Both the position numbers and the translations under genes were made by a program. The notes below the pieces were generated by a model. The model was given only the letters and a program-made list of their open reading frames with translations, was not told where the DNA came from and made no database searches. From Bdellovibrio sp. (GTDB lineage: Bacteria > Bdellovibrionota > UBA1018), in contig JACRAO010000239.1 of assembly GCA_016213345.1 (NCBI GenBank), positions 1-7,879 of the forward strand: DNA of 7,879 bases, written 5' to 3'. Of the stretch, positions 1 through 7,433 are shown piece after piece (position 1 is the stretch's first letter; each line of letters begins with the position of its first letter).

Positions 1-198
1 ATAGCAATGGGCTCACTTCGAGAAGTTCAAGCTCTAGTTGATCTTATTGAACAAAATGGCTTGATTGAGCTTGCAGATCAAGTTGCAGCTCATCTTTATA
101 AACTCATCCAAAACCCTGGTACCTGGTCCAGATCCTGCTTGCCCGATTGCCAGTTTGCCAGCTTCCAGAACTGCCTGCTATTTTGCAGTCATATTTAA
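1..198 (+). CDS. Four-helix-bundle protein (23S rRNA intervening-sequence type), C-terminal part only
   Basis: The frame is open from the first base (Ile-Ala-Met-Gly-Ser-Leu-Arg-Glu), so the gene begins upstream and the Met at base 7 is probably internal. The visible stretch matches the last two helices of the small four-helix-bundle family related to proteins encoded in 23S rRNA intervening sequences. A hallmark IAxGSLRE motif is followed by an amphipathic helix (QALVDLIEQNG) and a closing helix ending AAHLYKLIQNPG. Family members have no well-defined function. Normally the protein would end soon after this last helix. Here another 26 or so codons follow (bases about 118-195), with four cysteines, two tryptophan/proline-rich turns and no helical pattern, so the native C-terminus may have been replaced. 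It converges with the minus-strand gene ending at 252. The family call is fairly safe from the motif. The role is unknown. Confidence 0.7.
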   Translation: MAMGSLREVQALVDLIEQNGLIELADQVAAHLYKLIQNPGTWSRSCLPDCQFASFQNCLLFCSHI

Positions 199-251
199 CG
201 CCTTGTGCCAACATTTCTGCAACGATTGTTACGGAGCCCCCAAATTAGTAT
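199..251. other. Short convergent intergenic spacer
   Basis: These 53 bases separate two convergent genes. I looked for a bidirectional intrinsic terminator and found no stem of convincing length followed by a T-run on either strand. Termination here may be Rho-dependent or lie inside the genes. No other signal is seen. Confidence 0.4.
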
Positions 252-1262
252 TTATCTTCGATTGGCATGCTGGAAAAAAAGTATCCGATCTTCATATGGA
301 GACGCAATAAATGGACTTTTTAGGATCAATTCACCAATTTTTTGGAGAGGCCCGTCTTTTGCCTTTACACTAATAGAGTATAAAACTGTATTATCTTTAA
401 ATTTGTCAAAATCATCATCAAATCCTATCTTGCCAAGATAAGTTCTGAAATCTAATAAAATATGAGCATCTACTGCGAGCTCTTCGTTTGGAGTAAACAC
501 TATTTGATAAGGAGTAACTGGATTAGAAATGCTTTTTCCGTGTTTGTCTAAACTTGCAGCTTGAGAAAGTGGCAGATTACCTTCACTTTCTGGTCCGTCT
601 TTAATTTGCATCACTGTTTTATGAAATGGTATGCCAAGAATTTTTAACTCTTCTCTTACAGGAGGAGGAATAATATTTGAAAAATCATGTTTAAAAAAAT
701 TGCGATCATCTTCTTGACCATCCACAGAATGCATTACATGCAAATTAATTGAAGGGTTTCCGTCAATAAGGAGCTTTATGGCCATTCCTGGGGTAAAAGG
801 ACCTTCTTGTTTTGCAAGAGATAGCCTCACAATGCCAATGGCTCCAGTTTTGAAAATACCCGTATAAGGAAGAAATGGGTTAGTAATTTTTAGCTTTACT
901 TTCGCCGCTGTCCCATAAGTATGGAGGAGCTTAGGCCTACGAGGTAAAAATAACTGCGAAGGCATTTCATCTGAAACAGTCATAAAAGACTTCAGAAGAA
1001 ACTCTGTTAGAAAAAGTAGACCGTACAATTTCGAAGGATCTTTAGTTGGTAGTTTAGAATCATCAATAATAACCTTATTGGGATTCAATTCATCTGGTTT
1101 TGTTATAATATACGAGTCTGTATTAATTTGATCCCATAGAACAGACTGTTTAGATAAAGCGAGTAGATTCTGGTAGTTTGCAGGCAGCTCGGCAAAACTG
1201 AGAGCAACGCTCAAAAGACTGATAAACGAAAAGGCCATTACCATAATGCTAATCTTCTTCAT
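252..1262 (-). CDS. Exported catalase-fold-like protein of unknown function
   Basis: This 336-residue protein has a signal peptide (Lys-Lys start, hydrophobic core at about 5-21, probable cleavage after Ser-Phe-Ala at 22-24), so it is periplasmic or further out. Its middle resembles the heme-catalase barrel core. His114 in LLHTYGTAAKV falls where catalases have the distal His in VHAKGAGAFG. Arg146 in IGIVRLSLA mirrors the conserved VRFSTV strand, and FTPGMAIKLLIDG (156-168) mirrors DPRGFAVKFYTEDG. After this the match fades: the RxFxYxDT heme-ligand tyrosine motif is not visible, and the protein ends in an SPYEDRILFFQH block that may be this subfamily's own signature. It is much shorter than a true catalase (about 480 or more residues). 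It could be a divergent heme protein or a fold relative without catalase activity. No good Shine-Dalgarno precedes the ATG. It lies 45 bases behind the PBP gene and is probably co-transcribed with it. Confidence is high for a real exported protein and moderate for the fold. Confidence 0.7.
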   Translation of the reverse strand: MKKISIMVMAFSFISLLSVALSFAELPANYQNLLALSKQSVLWDQINTDSYIITKPDELNPNKVIIDDSKLPTKDPSKLYGLLFLTEFLLKSFMTVSDEMPSQLFLPRRPKLLHTYGTAAKVKLKITNPFLPYTGIFKTGAIGIVRLSLAKQEGPFTPGMAIKLLIDGNPSINLHVMHSVDGQEDDRNFFKHDFSNIIPPPVREELKILGIPFHKTVMQIKDGPESEGNLPLSQAASLDKHGKSISNPVTPYQIVFTPNEELAVDAHILLDFRTYLGKIGFDDDFDKFKDNTVLYSISVKAKDGPLQKIGELILKSPFIASPYEDRILFFQHANRR

Positions 1263-1307
1263 AGAGAGGACTTATATAACAGCAATACTTTGTTTACAAG
1301 TTAAGAT

Positions 1308-3617
1308 TCATTCCAGTATTTTTTCTTTTTCTGGGGCCGGATAATCTTGTGCGCACGAAGGTGAACCAAAATCTGTGCCTGAAATGTATTTTTCTAAAAT
1401 AATTTGTGTTTCAGGGCAGCCACTGGTCGAGAGATTTCCACTTAACTTGTCAATAGATATCTCCGAAAGATATGGACTTTGCGGGAAAGCTAAAGGTGGC
1501 TCACTCTCAAGAGCTTCACTCATAAAACGTACCCAAATAGGAAGCGCTGAACCCGCTCCAGTTAGCTTAACTGTTGTTTTGCGGTTCATATTTGTTTCTT
1601 CCTGATCAAAGCCAACCCATACCACTGTTACTAAATCTGGGGTAAATCCAGCAAACCAACTATCACGATAATGACTTGTCGTGCCCGTCTTGCCAGCGGC
1701 TGGTCGGTCAAATCCCAATTTTTGAGCCACTTTGGCAGTTCCGTCTGTAAATACACTTTGGAGCAAATCCAAAAGTAAATCAATTTGAGGACGAGGATAT
1801 ACTTCTTTTGGGTGATAAATAAAACGAGCAAACTGTTTTCCGTTTTCGTAAGTAATAGCGCGAATTACAGTTAGTTCATCTTGGACTCCATGGTGCGCTA
1901 TCACTGCATAAGCTTGCAAAAGTTCAACAGGACTGAGTGCTGCAACTCCCAAGCTTAACGACGGCACATTGGGTAACTCGCTTTGAATTCCTAATTTTTT
2001 AGCGGTTTCTATAATGGTTTGAATACCAACTTCGACTCCAAGTCTAGCTGTTGCGACATTCAAAGAGTGCGCAAGTGCATTTCTAAAAGAGGTCCAGCCT
2101 TCGTATTCTTTTTCGTAATTTTGCGGACTCCATGTTTGTTTCCCTCTATCAAAAGTTAGCTTCCATGGAGTATCTTCTAATGGATAAGCAGGACCAAATG
2201 GCGTGCCAGATTGGTTTTTCCCTTTTGTTAAAGCCGCCAGATATACAAAAGGTTTAAATGTCGAGCCAACTTGTCTTTTCATGTTTAAAATTCGATTAAA
2301 ATTACTTTGAGCATAGTGTTTTCCGCCAACTAGAACTTTAATAAACCCAGTAGTAGGATCTACTGATGCTAAAGCACCTTCCAATTTTTCATTTTCATGG
2401 ACACGGTTTTGTTTTTCTAGCTGAGTGACACCTTCTAGCACTGTTTTTTCAGCTATTATGCTCAATCTTGCATCTAAAGTAGTATAAATTCTAAATCCTG
2501 AGAGTGCTATTTCTTCTTCAGTCATTTTATCTTTTAGATGTCTGATCAGTTCAGCTTTGACATAGTCTGTGAAATATGGTGCCTTATTGACTACAGTTTT
2601 TTGAGGAGCAAGCCTGATTTCTAATTTCATGGCTTCCGTTGCTTCTCTTTGTGCCAAATGTCCTCTTTCGACCATTTTTTGCAAAACAAGTTTCATTCGT
2701 TCAAGTGATCTATTTATGTGACGATACGGAGAATAATAAAAAGGTCCACGAATAATTCCAGCCATTAAGGCTATTTCAGCAAGGCTTAATTCATTTAATT
2801 TTTTACCAAAAAAGTGCTGAGCTCCCTCTGTTACACCGTGAATTTCTAGATGTCCTACTTGTCCCAAGTAAACTTCGTTTAAATAACGCTCTAAAATTTT
2901 TTCTTTATCGTAACGGATTTCTAATAAAATAGCTAAAAACAGCTCATTGATTTTTCTAAATATGCTTTTTGTTTTAATTGTAAGCAGGTTTTTAACAAGC
3001 TGTTGTGTAATGGTGCTTCCACCTTGTGCAAAAGACAGCGTTTTCAGGTTTACCCAAAAAGCGCGCAGGATGCCTTTTACATCAAAACCTTTGTGTTCTA
3101 AAAAATTTTGATCTTCGATAGCAATAATTGCCTTCCAGATATAAGCTGGAATTTCTTGAAAATTAGTATAGGAACGAATTTGCTTTGTTCCACTTGAGAG
3201 TGTAGCAATTAGTTCTGGTTCTAAAAAGAGTTCAGAAATTTCTTTTTCATTTAAAATAATCGAAACTAGAGCTGATCCTGGTGTATTTCCATCAAATTGT
3301 AAGGTGATGGGTTTGTTTGCTCCTTCTAGAGTTGCATGGGTTTCTGGTATAAGATAAGTGGGATATTGGATTGGGTGGAGTGTGAATAGAATTTGATCAT
3401 TTTGTGTTTGATAAGAATATCCTAAGTTTTTTAAGTATTCTAAGATAAGTTTTCGTGGTTGTGGGGGGTGAATGCGGATAAGGTCTGAATATATACGTGT
3501 TGGGATATATTCTACCTTTTCGTTAAAAAGTCGTTCTACTTGCGGGTACAAAACCCAAATGTAAGCAGAAAAGGCAAGTAAAAGGATAATGATACCGATA
3601 AATAATTTTTTTTTCAT
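1308..3617 (-). CDS. mrcB: Penicillin-binding protein 1B-like bifunctional peptidoglycan synthase (class A PBP)
   Basis: This 769-residue protein polymerises lipid II into glycan strands and cross-links them, acting on the outer face of the inner membrane. A single N-terminal membrane anchor (about 4-24) is followed by a UB2H-like region (about 38-140, opening with PTRIYSDLIRI and a LGY turn), which is typical of PBP1B. The family 51 glycosyltransferase domain (about 145-315) contains catalytic Glu168 in the AIEDQNFLEHKGFD motif, GGSTITQQLVKN at 199-210, and the second-glutamate block KINELFLAILLE (222-233) with YLNEVYLGQ (245-253). The transpeptidase domain (about 415-700) has all three active-site motifs: Ser452-x-x-Lys455 (GSTFKPF), Ser518-x-Asn520 and Lys643-Thr-Gly-Thr. 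Two C-terminal cysteines (734 and 755) could form a disulfide. An AAGGA Shine-Dalgarno lies six bases before the ATG. Length and motifs are complete, so it should be active. Assignment to 1B rather than 1A or 1C rests on the UB2H-like part. Confidence 0.95.
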   Translation of the reverse strand: MKKKLFIGIIILLLAFSAYIWVLYPQVERLFNEKVEYIPTRIYSDLIRIHPPQPRKLILEYLKNLGYSYQTQNDQILFTLHPIQYPTYLIPETHATLEGANKPITLQFDGNTPGSALVSIILNEKEISELFLEPELIATLSSGTKQIRSYTNFQEIPAYIWKAIIAIEDQNFLEHKGFDVKGILRAFWVNLKTLSFAQGGSTITQQLVKNLLTIKTKSIFRKINELFLAILLEIRYDKEKILERYLNEVYLGQVGHLEIHGVTEGAQHFFGKKLNELSLAEIALMAGIIRGPFYYSPYRHINRSLERMKLVLQKMVERGHLAQREATEAMKLEIRLAPQKTVVNKAPYFTDYVKAELIRHLKDKMTEEEIALSGFRIYTTLDARLSIIAEKTVLEGVTQLEKQNRVHENEKLEGALASVDPTTGFIKVLVGGKHYAQSNFNRILNMKRQVGSTFKPFVYLAALTKGKNQSGTPFGPAYPLEDTPWKLTFDRGKQTWSPQNYEKEYEGWTSFRNALAHSLNVATARLGVEVGIQTIIETAKKLGIQSELPNVPSLSLGVAALSPVELLQAYAVIAHHGVQDELTVIRAITYENGKQFARFIYHPKEVYPRPQIDLLLDLLQSVFTDGTAKVAQKLGFDRPAAGKTGTTSHYRDSWFAGFTPDLVTVVWVGFDQEETNMNRKTTVKLTGAGSALPIWVRFMSEALESEPPLAFPQSPYLSEISIDKLSGNLSTSGCPETQIILEKYISGTDFGSPSCAQDYPAPEKEKILE

Positions 3618-3686
3618 TAAATGTCCTTGACTCTAATCTATTACTGATTAATAAAAAATTGACATAAACTGAAGGAGTTTGCAAGC
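3618..3686. promoter_or_regulatory. Divergent promoter region between PBP and outer membrane protein genes
   Basis: This 69-base AT-rich spacer lies between divergently transcribed genes, so both promoters must lie here or overlap the gene starts. I could not assign convincing -35/-10 pairs. A TTGACT at 3627-3632 could serve as a plus-strand -35, with only weak -10 candidates near 3649-3654. No operator-like inverted repeat is apparent. Confidence 0.5.
3671..3677 (+). promoter_or_regulatory. Ribosome binding site of the outer membrane protein gene
   Basis: GAAGGAG sits nine bases before the ATG at 3687, a strong Shine-Dalgarno that fixes this start. The signal peptide begins directly at that Met. 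Confidence 0.8.
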
Positions 3687-5183
3687 ATGCGTCAAAAATA
3701 CTTTTTAATATTTGCTAGTGTTTTGTTTTTTTCTCACTTTTCAGAAGCACTTGAGTTGGATTGGTCGGGTCAATTTAGGACCGAAGCACACTATGTGTTA
3801 AATTACGCTTTGGATTCCTCCAACATTGCCGTGAACGCGGCGCAAGAAGCTGGAAAAGGGTATTACATTTCAGGGGGTGGTTCTAATAAGGCTACGTTTC
3901 AGACTTTGTTTCTGAAGCTACGCCCCAAAATAATTGTAAATGACAATATTTATCTAAAATCAGAGTGGTGGGTTTCTGATCCGATATATGGTTTTTTTGG
4001 AAGTGTGCCTTATACGGTAGACCAGAGGCAGTATTATTCTACACAGTCTAGAGGGTCGCTAATTTCGGCTCAGAGACTTTGGGCAGAGTTTTTGAGTGAT
4101 ATTGGGACTTTTCAGGTAGGACGAGCGCCTTTACATTGGGGTTTGGGTGTTGTTTGGAGTCAGGGAGATGGTTTATGGGATCGGTATGAGTCTACGGGTG
4201 ATGTTATTAGACTAGTTTCAAAATTTGGTTCATTTTCTTTCAATCCTGCACTGATTAAGTACTCACAGGGCAATAATATTGGAGGTGCTGCGGGTGTGCT
4301 ACCATATGCCCCCGTGGCAGGAGATGGAACGGTGATGGATTATTCACTCATGCTCAAGTATGAAAACCCAGATGAGGATTTTGAGGGCGGAGTGTATTTT
4401 GTAAAAAGAATTGCTGGATCTGTTCAGGATAGATTTTTAGGAATAGGCACAACAGCGGCACAGACTGCTGTTGGCATGAACTTTAATATTTGGGATTTAT
4501 ATGCACAAAAAAAGTTTTCTCGCATCAAACTAGCGGGTGAAGTGCCTATAACTTCGGGGCAAATAGCAGGTATCGAATACAGCAGTTATGCAATAGCGCT
4601 TGAGGCGGGTTGGAAAATTACAGATTCTTGGGATCTTGCGTTAAGAGCGGGTCAGGCACCGGGGCAACAAAACATTACAACTGCAGCCCCAGATAAGTAT
4701 AAGATTTTTTATTTTAATCCTAATTATCGTTTGGGATTGATTATGTTTAATTACCAGTTGGCTAATTTTCAAGGTCCTAACACACAAAATAACCCAGCTA
4801 CAGCAGCAGATGCTTTGCTTTCGCCTTTTGATAATCCAATCACTAATGCCAATTATGTTAATATGGATTTAGCATTTCATTTGAGTCGTTGGAGTTTTCA
4901 TTCTAATTGGACTTTTGCGCAAGCTAAGGATGTTGCTGCACCTGGATATAACTTTTATAACACCTGGAAGAAACTATATGTTCCTGCAATAGGTTCGCAG
5001 TCTAGAGCGTTGGGTTGGGAGATGGATTATGGCGCAATGTTCCAGTGGGATGAGGCGTTTCAGTTTAAATTTGATTTTGGATTTTTCTTTCCTGGGGCGT
5101 TTTATAAGTTCTCAAATACTGCAACTGAAAATACTACTTCAACAGTTATTGCCGGAGTGGCCAAGGTTGGGTTAACATTCTAA
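3687..5183 (+). CDS. Outer membrane beta-barrel protein
   Basis: This 498-residue protein begins with a signal peptide (hydrophobic core about 5-17, likely cleavage after Ser-Glu-Ala at 19-21). The mature part opens with LELDWSGQFR, a typical first barrel strand. The rest shows alternating hydrophobic/polar strands, abundant aromatic residues at strand ends, and glycine/asparagine-rich loops. It finishes in VAKVGLTF, with the C-terminal phenylalanine recognised by the BAM assembly machinery. A motif around residues 142-152 (VGRAPLHWGLG) followed by a Trp-Asp-Arg-Tyr and Gly-Asp segment resembles uncharacterised barrels annotated as TIGR04551-type in myxobacteria and relatives. I recall this from memory and hold it loosely. 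The substrate is unknown; a porin or channel-like role is plausible. The sensor kinase gene starts 32 bases downstream and may be co-transcribed. Outer membrane location is well supported; family and function are not. Confidence 0.85.
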   Translation: MRQKYFLIFASVLFFSHFSEALELDWSGQFRTEAHYVLNYALDSSNIAVNAAQEAGKGYYISGGGSNKATFQTLFLKLRPKIIVNDNIYLKSEWWVSDPIYGFFGSVPYTVDQRQYYSTQSRGSLISAQRLWAEFLSDIGTFQVGRAPLHWGLGVVWSQGDGLWDRYESTGDVIRLVSKFGSFSFNPALIKYSQGNNIGGAAGVLPYAPVAGDGTVMDYSLMLKYENPDEDFEGGVYFVKRIAGSVQDRFLGIGTTAAQTAVGMNFNIWDLYAQKKFSRIKLAGEVPITSGQIAGIEYSSYAIALEAGWKITDSWDLALRAGQAPGQQNITTAAPDKYKIFYFNPNYRLGLIMFNYQLANFQGPNTQNNPATAADALLSPFDNPITNANYVNMDLAFHLSRWSFHSNWTFAQAKDVAAPGYNFYNTWKKLYVPAIGSQSRALGWEMDYGAMFQWDEAFQFKFDFGFFFPGAFYKFSNTATENTTSTVIAGVAKVGLTF

Positions 5184-5186
5184 TAC

Positions 5187-5210
5187 ATGATCATGAAATA
5201 TGGTGATCAT
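5187..5210 (+). promoter_or_regulatory. Hairpin overlapping the kinase ribosome binding site
   Basis: ATGATCA at 5187-5193 and TGATCAT at 5204-5210 are perfect inverted repeats around a 10-base loop. The Shine-Dalgarno of the kinase gene, GGTGATC at 5202-5208, is complementary to the 16S rRNA 3' end (GATCACC) and ends seven bases before the ATG at 5216. Most of it lies in the 3' arm. Pairing could lower translation initiation. The stem is only seven AT-rich base pairs and lacks a T-run, so it is not a terminator. Confidence 0.4.
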
Positions 5211-5215
5211 TAGAT

Positions 5216-7072
5216 ATGGTGCTTATTAGAAAACTTTTATATAATTTTAAAAATCCGTCCATACGAGTTATTTTTACCACAGGTGTTTTAGCCTTTGGCG
5301 TTTTACTGATTTTCAATATTTGTCTATATTATTTCGTTTCACATAAAGTAGAACTAGTAATGGGTCTTAATTTTATTGGCCTTGGTGTCTTAGGGTATCT
5401 TTTGGCTGAGTTTTATTTATTGTTGATTAAACCGTTACAGATTTTTAAGAACCAACTGCGTGAGTATCAGATCAATGAGTTTACCGGTAAACTGAGTTTC
5501 AATTTAACAGGTCCGCTTTTGTTTTTACAAGAAGGTTTTAATCGACTTATCGAAAAAATTGAAGAATTAATGAGTAGAGTGCAAAAATTTGAAGAATCAA
5601 ATATCGAATTTGCCTCGCTGGTGTCACATGAACTGCGCACTCCGCTTACGTCTATTTCTGGTTATGCCAAATTGTTGATATCAGGAGACGCTGGTCCAGT
5701 TACTGACACACAGAGTGAGTTTCTAAAAATTATTGATAAAAACTCAGAACGGCTCACTGGGCTTATTAATGATTTTTTGGATATTGAGAGAATGGAAAGC
5801 GGACAAGTGCATCTTGATGTGAAAGCCAATAATTTGCAACTCATTATACAAGATTGTTTTCAATCGCTTCGCGTAATTGCTCAAGAAAAAGGACTTGATC
5901 TCAAAATTAAGAATCTTGATAAGTCAGTTTTTGTAGTTGGAGATAAACAAAGACTTGAACAAATTTTTTTGAATTTATTAAATAATGCTATTAAATATAC
6001 ACATTCAGGATTTGTCGAAGTCGAAATTTCTCAATCTGATTTTACGGCTGAGATTAAAATTACAGATTCTGGAGTTGGCATTTCTGAAGATGATCAGGAA
6101 CAGCTTTTTAAGAAATATTTTAGAGGGGCGTCTTCTGAACAGGGATTTGGGTTGGGACTTATTATTGTTAAAAAACTTTTGCATGCACATGGAGGATCTA
6201 TTTTAGTACAAAGTGAGTTAGGAAAAGGGAGTACATTTACAGTTTCTTTGCCGTTATCAAAACAAACTGCGCAAGATGCGGTTATTAGAGGTGTACATGG
6301 CATATTAAAGGAAAAATATATTTGGATTGTTGATTCTGATGAAAGTGATCTAAAAAACATGCAAAGTTGGTTATCTGAAGCAAGTAATTGTAAAGAACTA
6401 CCACCTATAAAAATAAAAACTTTTGCAAATATTTCTTGTGTACCTAAGATTGAAACAGATAATGAAGGGCCTTCGCTTTTGATTATTGATCTAACAAAAT
6501 CTGTGGGAGAGTCTTTTGTTGTGTCTGAATTATTTGATAAATTAAATGCTCCTGTGTTGATAATGAGTGCTAATTTAGATGATTCAATTATTTTTTCTGT
6601 AGGTGCTTCAGCGTGGCTTGCTAAGCCACTAGATAAAGATAAATTTTTAGTTTCTATAAAAGATTTATTGATAAGAACGAGCTGGAAAGTACTTATTGCT
6701 GATAGCAATACGGATCTTCGTATTTTAGTAAAACGGGCGTTGGAGCATAAAGGATTAATTGTTGATGATGTTGATCGTGGTAATGCTGTTTTAAATCGCT
6801 TAGTTCAAGAGCATTATGATTTGTTGTTATTGGATTTGGATTTAAAAGACGTATCTGGTTTAGAGCTGATTAAGATTCTTCAGCGTTCTCAAAAATTAAA
6901 ACAAGTTCCTATTTTCATGATGGCTATGGAAGATAGACAAGTGCTGCCAGATCAGGCATTTAAGAAACTAGGAGTTAGTCAGTTTATTCCTAAGCAGAGG
7001 GGTCTTGGATTTGTTGTTGATAGTGTGAGCCAACATTTTGAGGATAGGAAAATTATTGAACAACCTGATTGA
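5216..7072 (+). CDS. Membrane-bound hybrid histidine kinase with two C-terminal receiver domains
   Basis: This 618-residue phosphorelay kinase has two membrane helices (about 16-41 and 46-71) joined by only a few residues, so it has no periplasmic sensor. A linker with coiled-coil character (about 100-130) leads into the dimerisation domain with phosphoacceptor His138 in SHELRTP. The ATPase domain follows, with N box NLLNNAIKYT (253-262), G1 DSGVGI (284-289), F box LFKKYFR (297-303) and G2 GFGLGL (310-315). Receiver 1 (about 367-488) has Asp373, acceptor Asp425, Ser451 and Lys470-Pro. Receiver 2 (about 490-608) has Asp496 and acceptor Asp540. However, Ala570 replaces the conserved Thr/Ser, Gln follows Lys593 instead of Pro, and the second acidic residue of the pocket is Ser, so it may be degenerate. 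Translation starts at ATG 5216 behind GGTGATC. The 3' end overlaps the next receiver gene by 17 bases. The stimulus is unknown. Confidence 0.93.
   Translation: MVLIRKLLYNFKNPSIRVIFTTGVLAFGVLLIFNICLYYFVSHKVELVMGLNFIGLGVLGYLLAEFYLLLIKPLQIFKNQLREYQINEFTGKLSFNLTGPLLFLQEGFNRLIEKIEELMSRVQKFEESNIEFASLVSHELRTPLTSISGYAKLLISGDAGPVTDTQSEFLKIIDKNSERLTGLINDFLDIERMESGQVHLDVKANNLQLIIQDCFQSLRVIAQEKGLDLKIKNLDKSVFVVGDKQRLEQIFLNLLNNAIKYTHSGFVEVEISQSDFTAEIKITDSGVGISEDDQEQLFKKYFRGASSEQGFGLGLIIVKKLLHAHGGSILVQSELGKGSTFTVSLPLSKQTAQDAVIRGVHGILKEKYIWIVDSDESDLKNMQSWLSEASNCKELPPIKIKTFANISCVPKIETDNEGPSLLIIDLTKSVGESFVVSELFDKLNAPVLIMSANLDDSIIFSVGASAWLAKPLDKDKFLVSIKDLLIRTSWKVLIADSNTDLRILVKRALEHKGLIVDDVDRGNAVLNRLVQEHYDLLLLDLDLKDVSGLELIKILQRSQKLKQVPIFMMAMEDRQVLPDQAFKKLGVSQFIPKQRGLGFVVDSVSQHFEDRKIIEQPD
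7041..7050 (+). promoter_or_regulatory. Ribosome binding site choosing TTG 7056 for the receiver gene
   Basis: AGGATAGGAA, within the end of the kinase gene, contains two AGGA cores. The second ends about six bases before TTG 7056. The alternative upstream TTG at 7038 has no such sequence before it, so 7056 is preferred. Confidence 0.6.
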
Positions 7073-7433
7073 TATTTTATTAGCCGAGGACGAAGAGCAT
7101 ATTGCTAAACTTATTGTTTTTAAGCTAGCAAAGGAAAGTTTTAGTGTAACCGTTGCAAGAAATGGGCAAGAGGCTATTTTACTTTTACGCAAAAAAGAGT
7201 GGAAGTTGATTATTCTTGATGTGATGATGCCTATAGTTAACGGTTGGCAGGTGTTAAAAGAACTAAGATCTATTGTGTCATTAAATGATATACCAGTTCT
7301 TATGCTTTCAGCAAAGGGATATCAAAATTTAGAAGTTGTTGGCGACGCAGAAATGGGTGCTCAACAATATCTAAAAAAACCATTTGATCCTGAAGATCTT
7401 GCAAAAGTTGTAAAAAGGATGATTCGAGTTTGA
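7056..7433 (+). CDS. Stand-alone response regulator receiver (CheY-like)
   Basis: This single receiver domain of 125 residues has no output domain. All switch residues are canonical: acidic pocket Glu11-Asp12, phosphoacceptor Asp55 in LIILDVMMP, Ser85 in VLMLSAK, and Lys108-Pro109 in YLKKPF. Such proteins act as diffusible phosphate carriers in phosphorelays or bind a target protein directly. The reading frame also permits an in-frame TTG at 7038, but TTG 7056 has the better ribosome binding site and gives the usual short N-terminus before the first beta strand. The gene overlaps the hybrid kinase gene by 17 bases and the HPt gene by 4, so translation is likely coupled and the partners are probably that kinase and that HPt protein. 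The fold and chemistry are certain. The output is unknown. Confidence 0.93.
   Translation: MNNLIDILLAEDEEHIAKLIVFKLAKESFSVTVARNGQEAILLLRKKEWKLIILDVMMPIVNGWQVLKELRSIVSLNDIPVLMLSAKGYQNLEVVGDAEMGAQQYLKKPFDPEDLAKVVKRMIRV

Noticed and set aside
65..441. Two plus-strand frames (65-310 and 205-441)
   Set aside because: They overlap the four-helix-bundle gene or the well-supported exported protein gene in other frames, and show no protein-like features.
1631..1831. Minus-strand 66-codon frame inside the PBP gene
   Set aside because: It is an alternate frame of the transpeptidase domain, which is intact in its own frame.
3659..3664. Perfect TTGACA -35-like hexamer before the outer membrane protein gene
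   Set aside because: A -10 at the usual spacing would fall on the start codon, downstream of the ribosome binding site, so it cannot drive that gene in the ordinary way.
5187..5210. Hairpin as a transcription terminator between barrel and kinase genes
   Set aside because: The stem is seven AT-rich pairs with no following T-run, so it is too weak for an intrinsic terminator.
6094..6708. Long antisense frame of 204 codons opposite the hybrid kinase gene
   Set aside because: It lies entirely inside a well-supported kinase/receiver gene, has no recognisable domain, and its composition mirrors the codon bias of the sense strand.
7038..7055. TTG 7038 as the start of the stand-alone receiver
   Set aside because: No Shine-Dalgarno precedes it. 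TTG 7056 has AGGA at good spacing and yields the normal receiver N-terminus.
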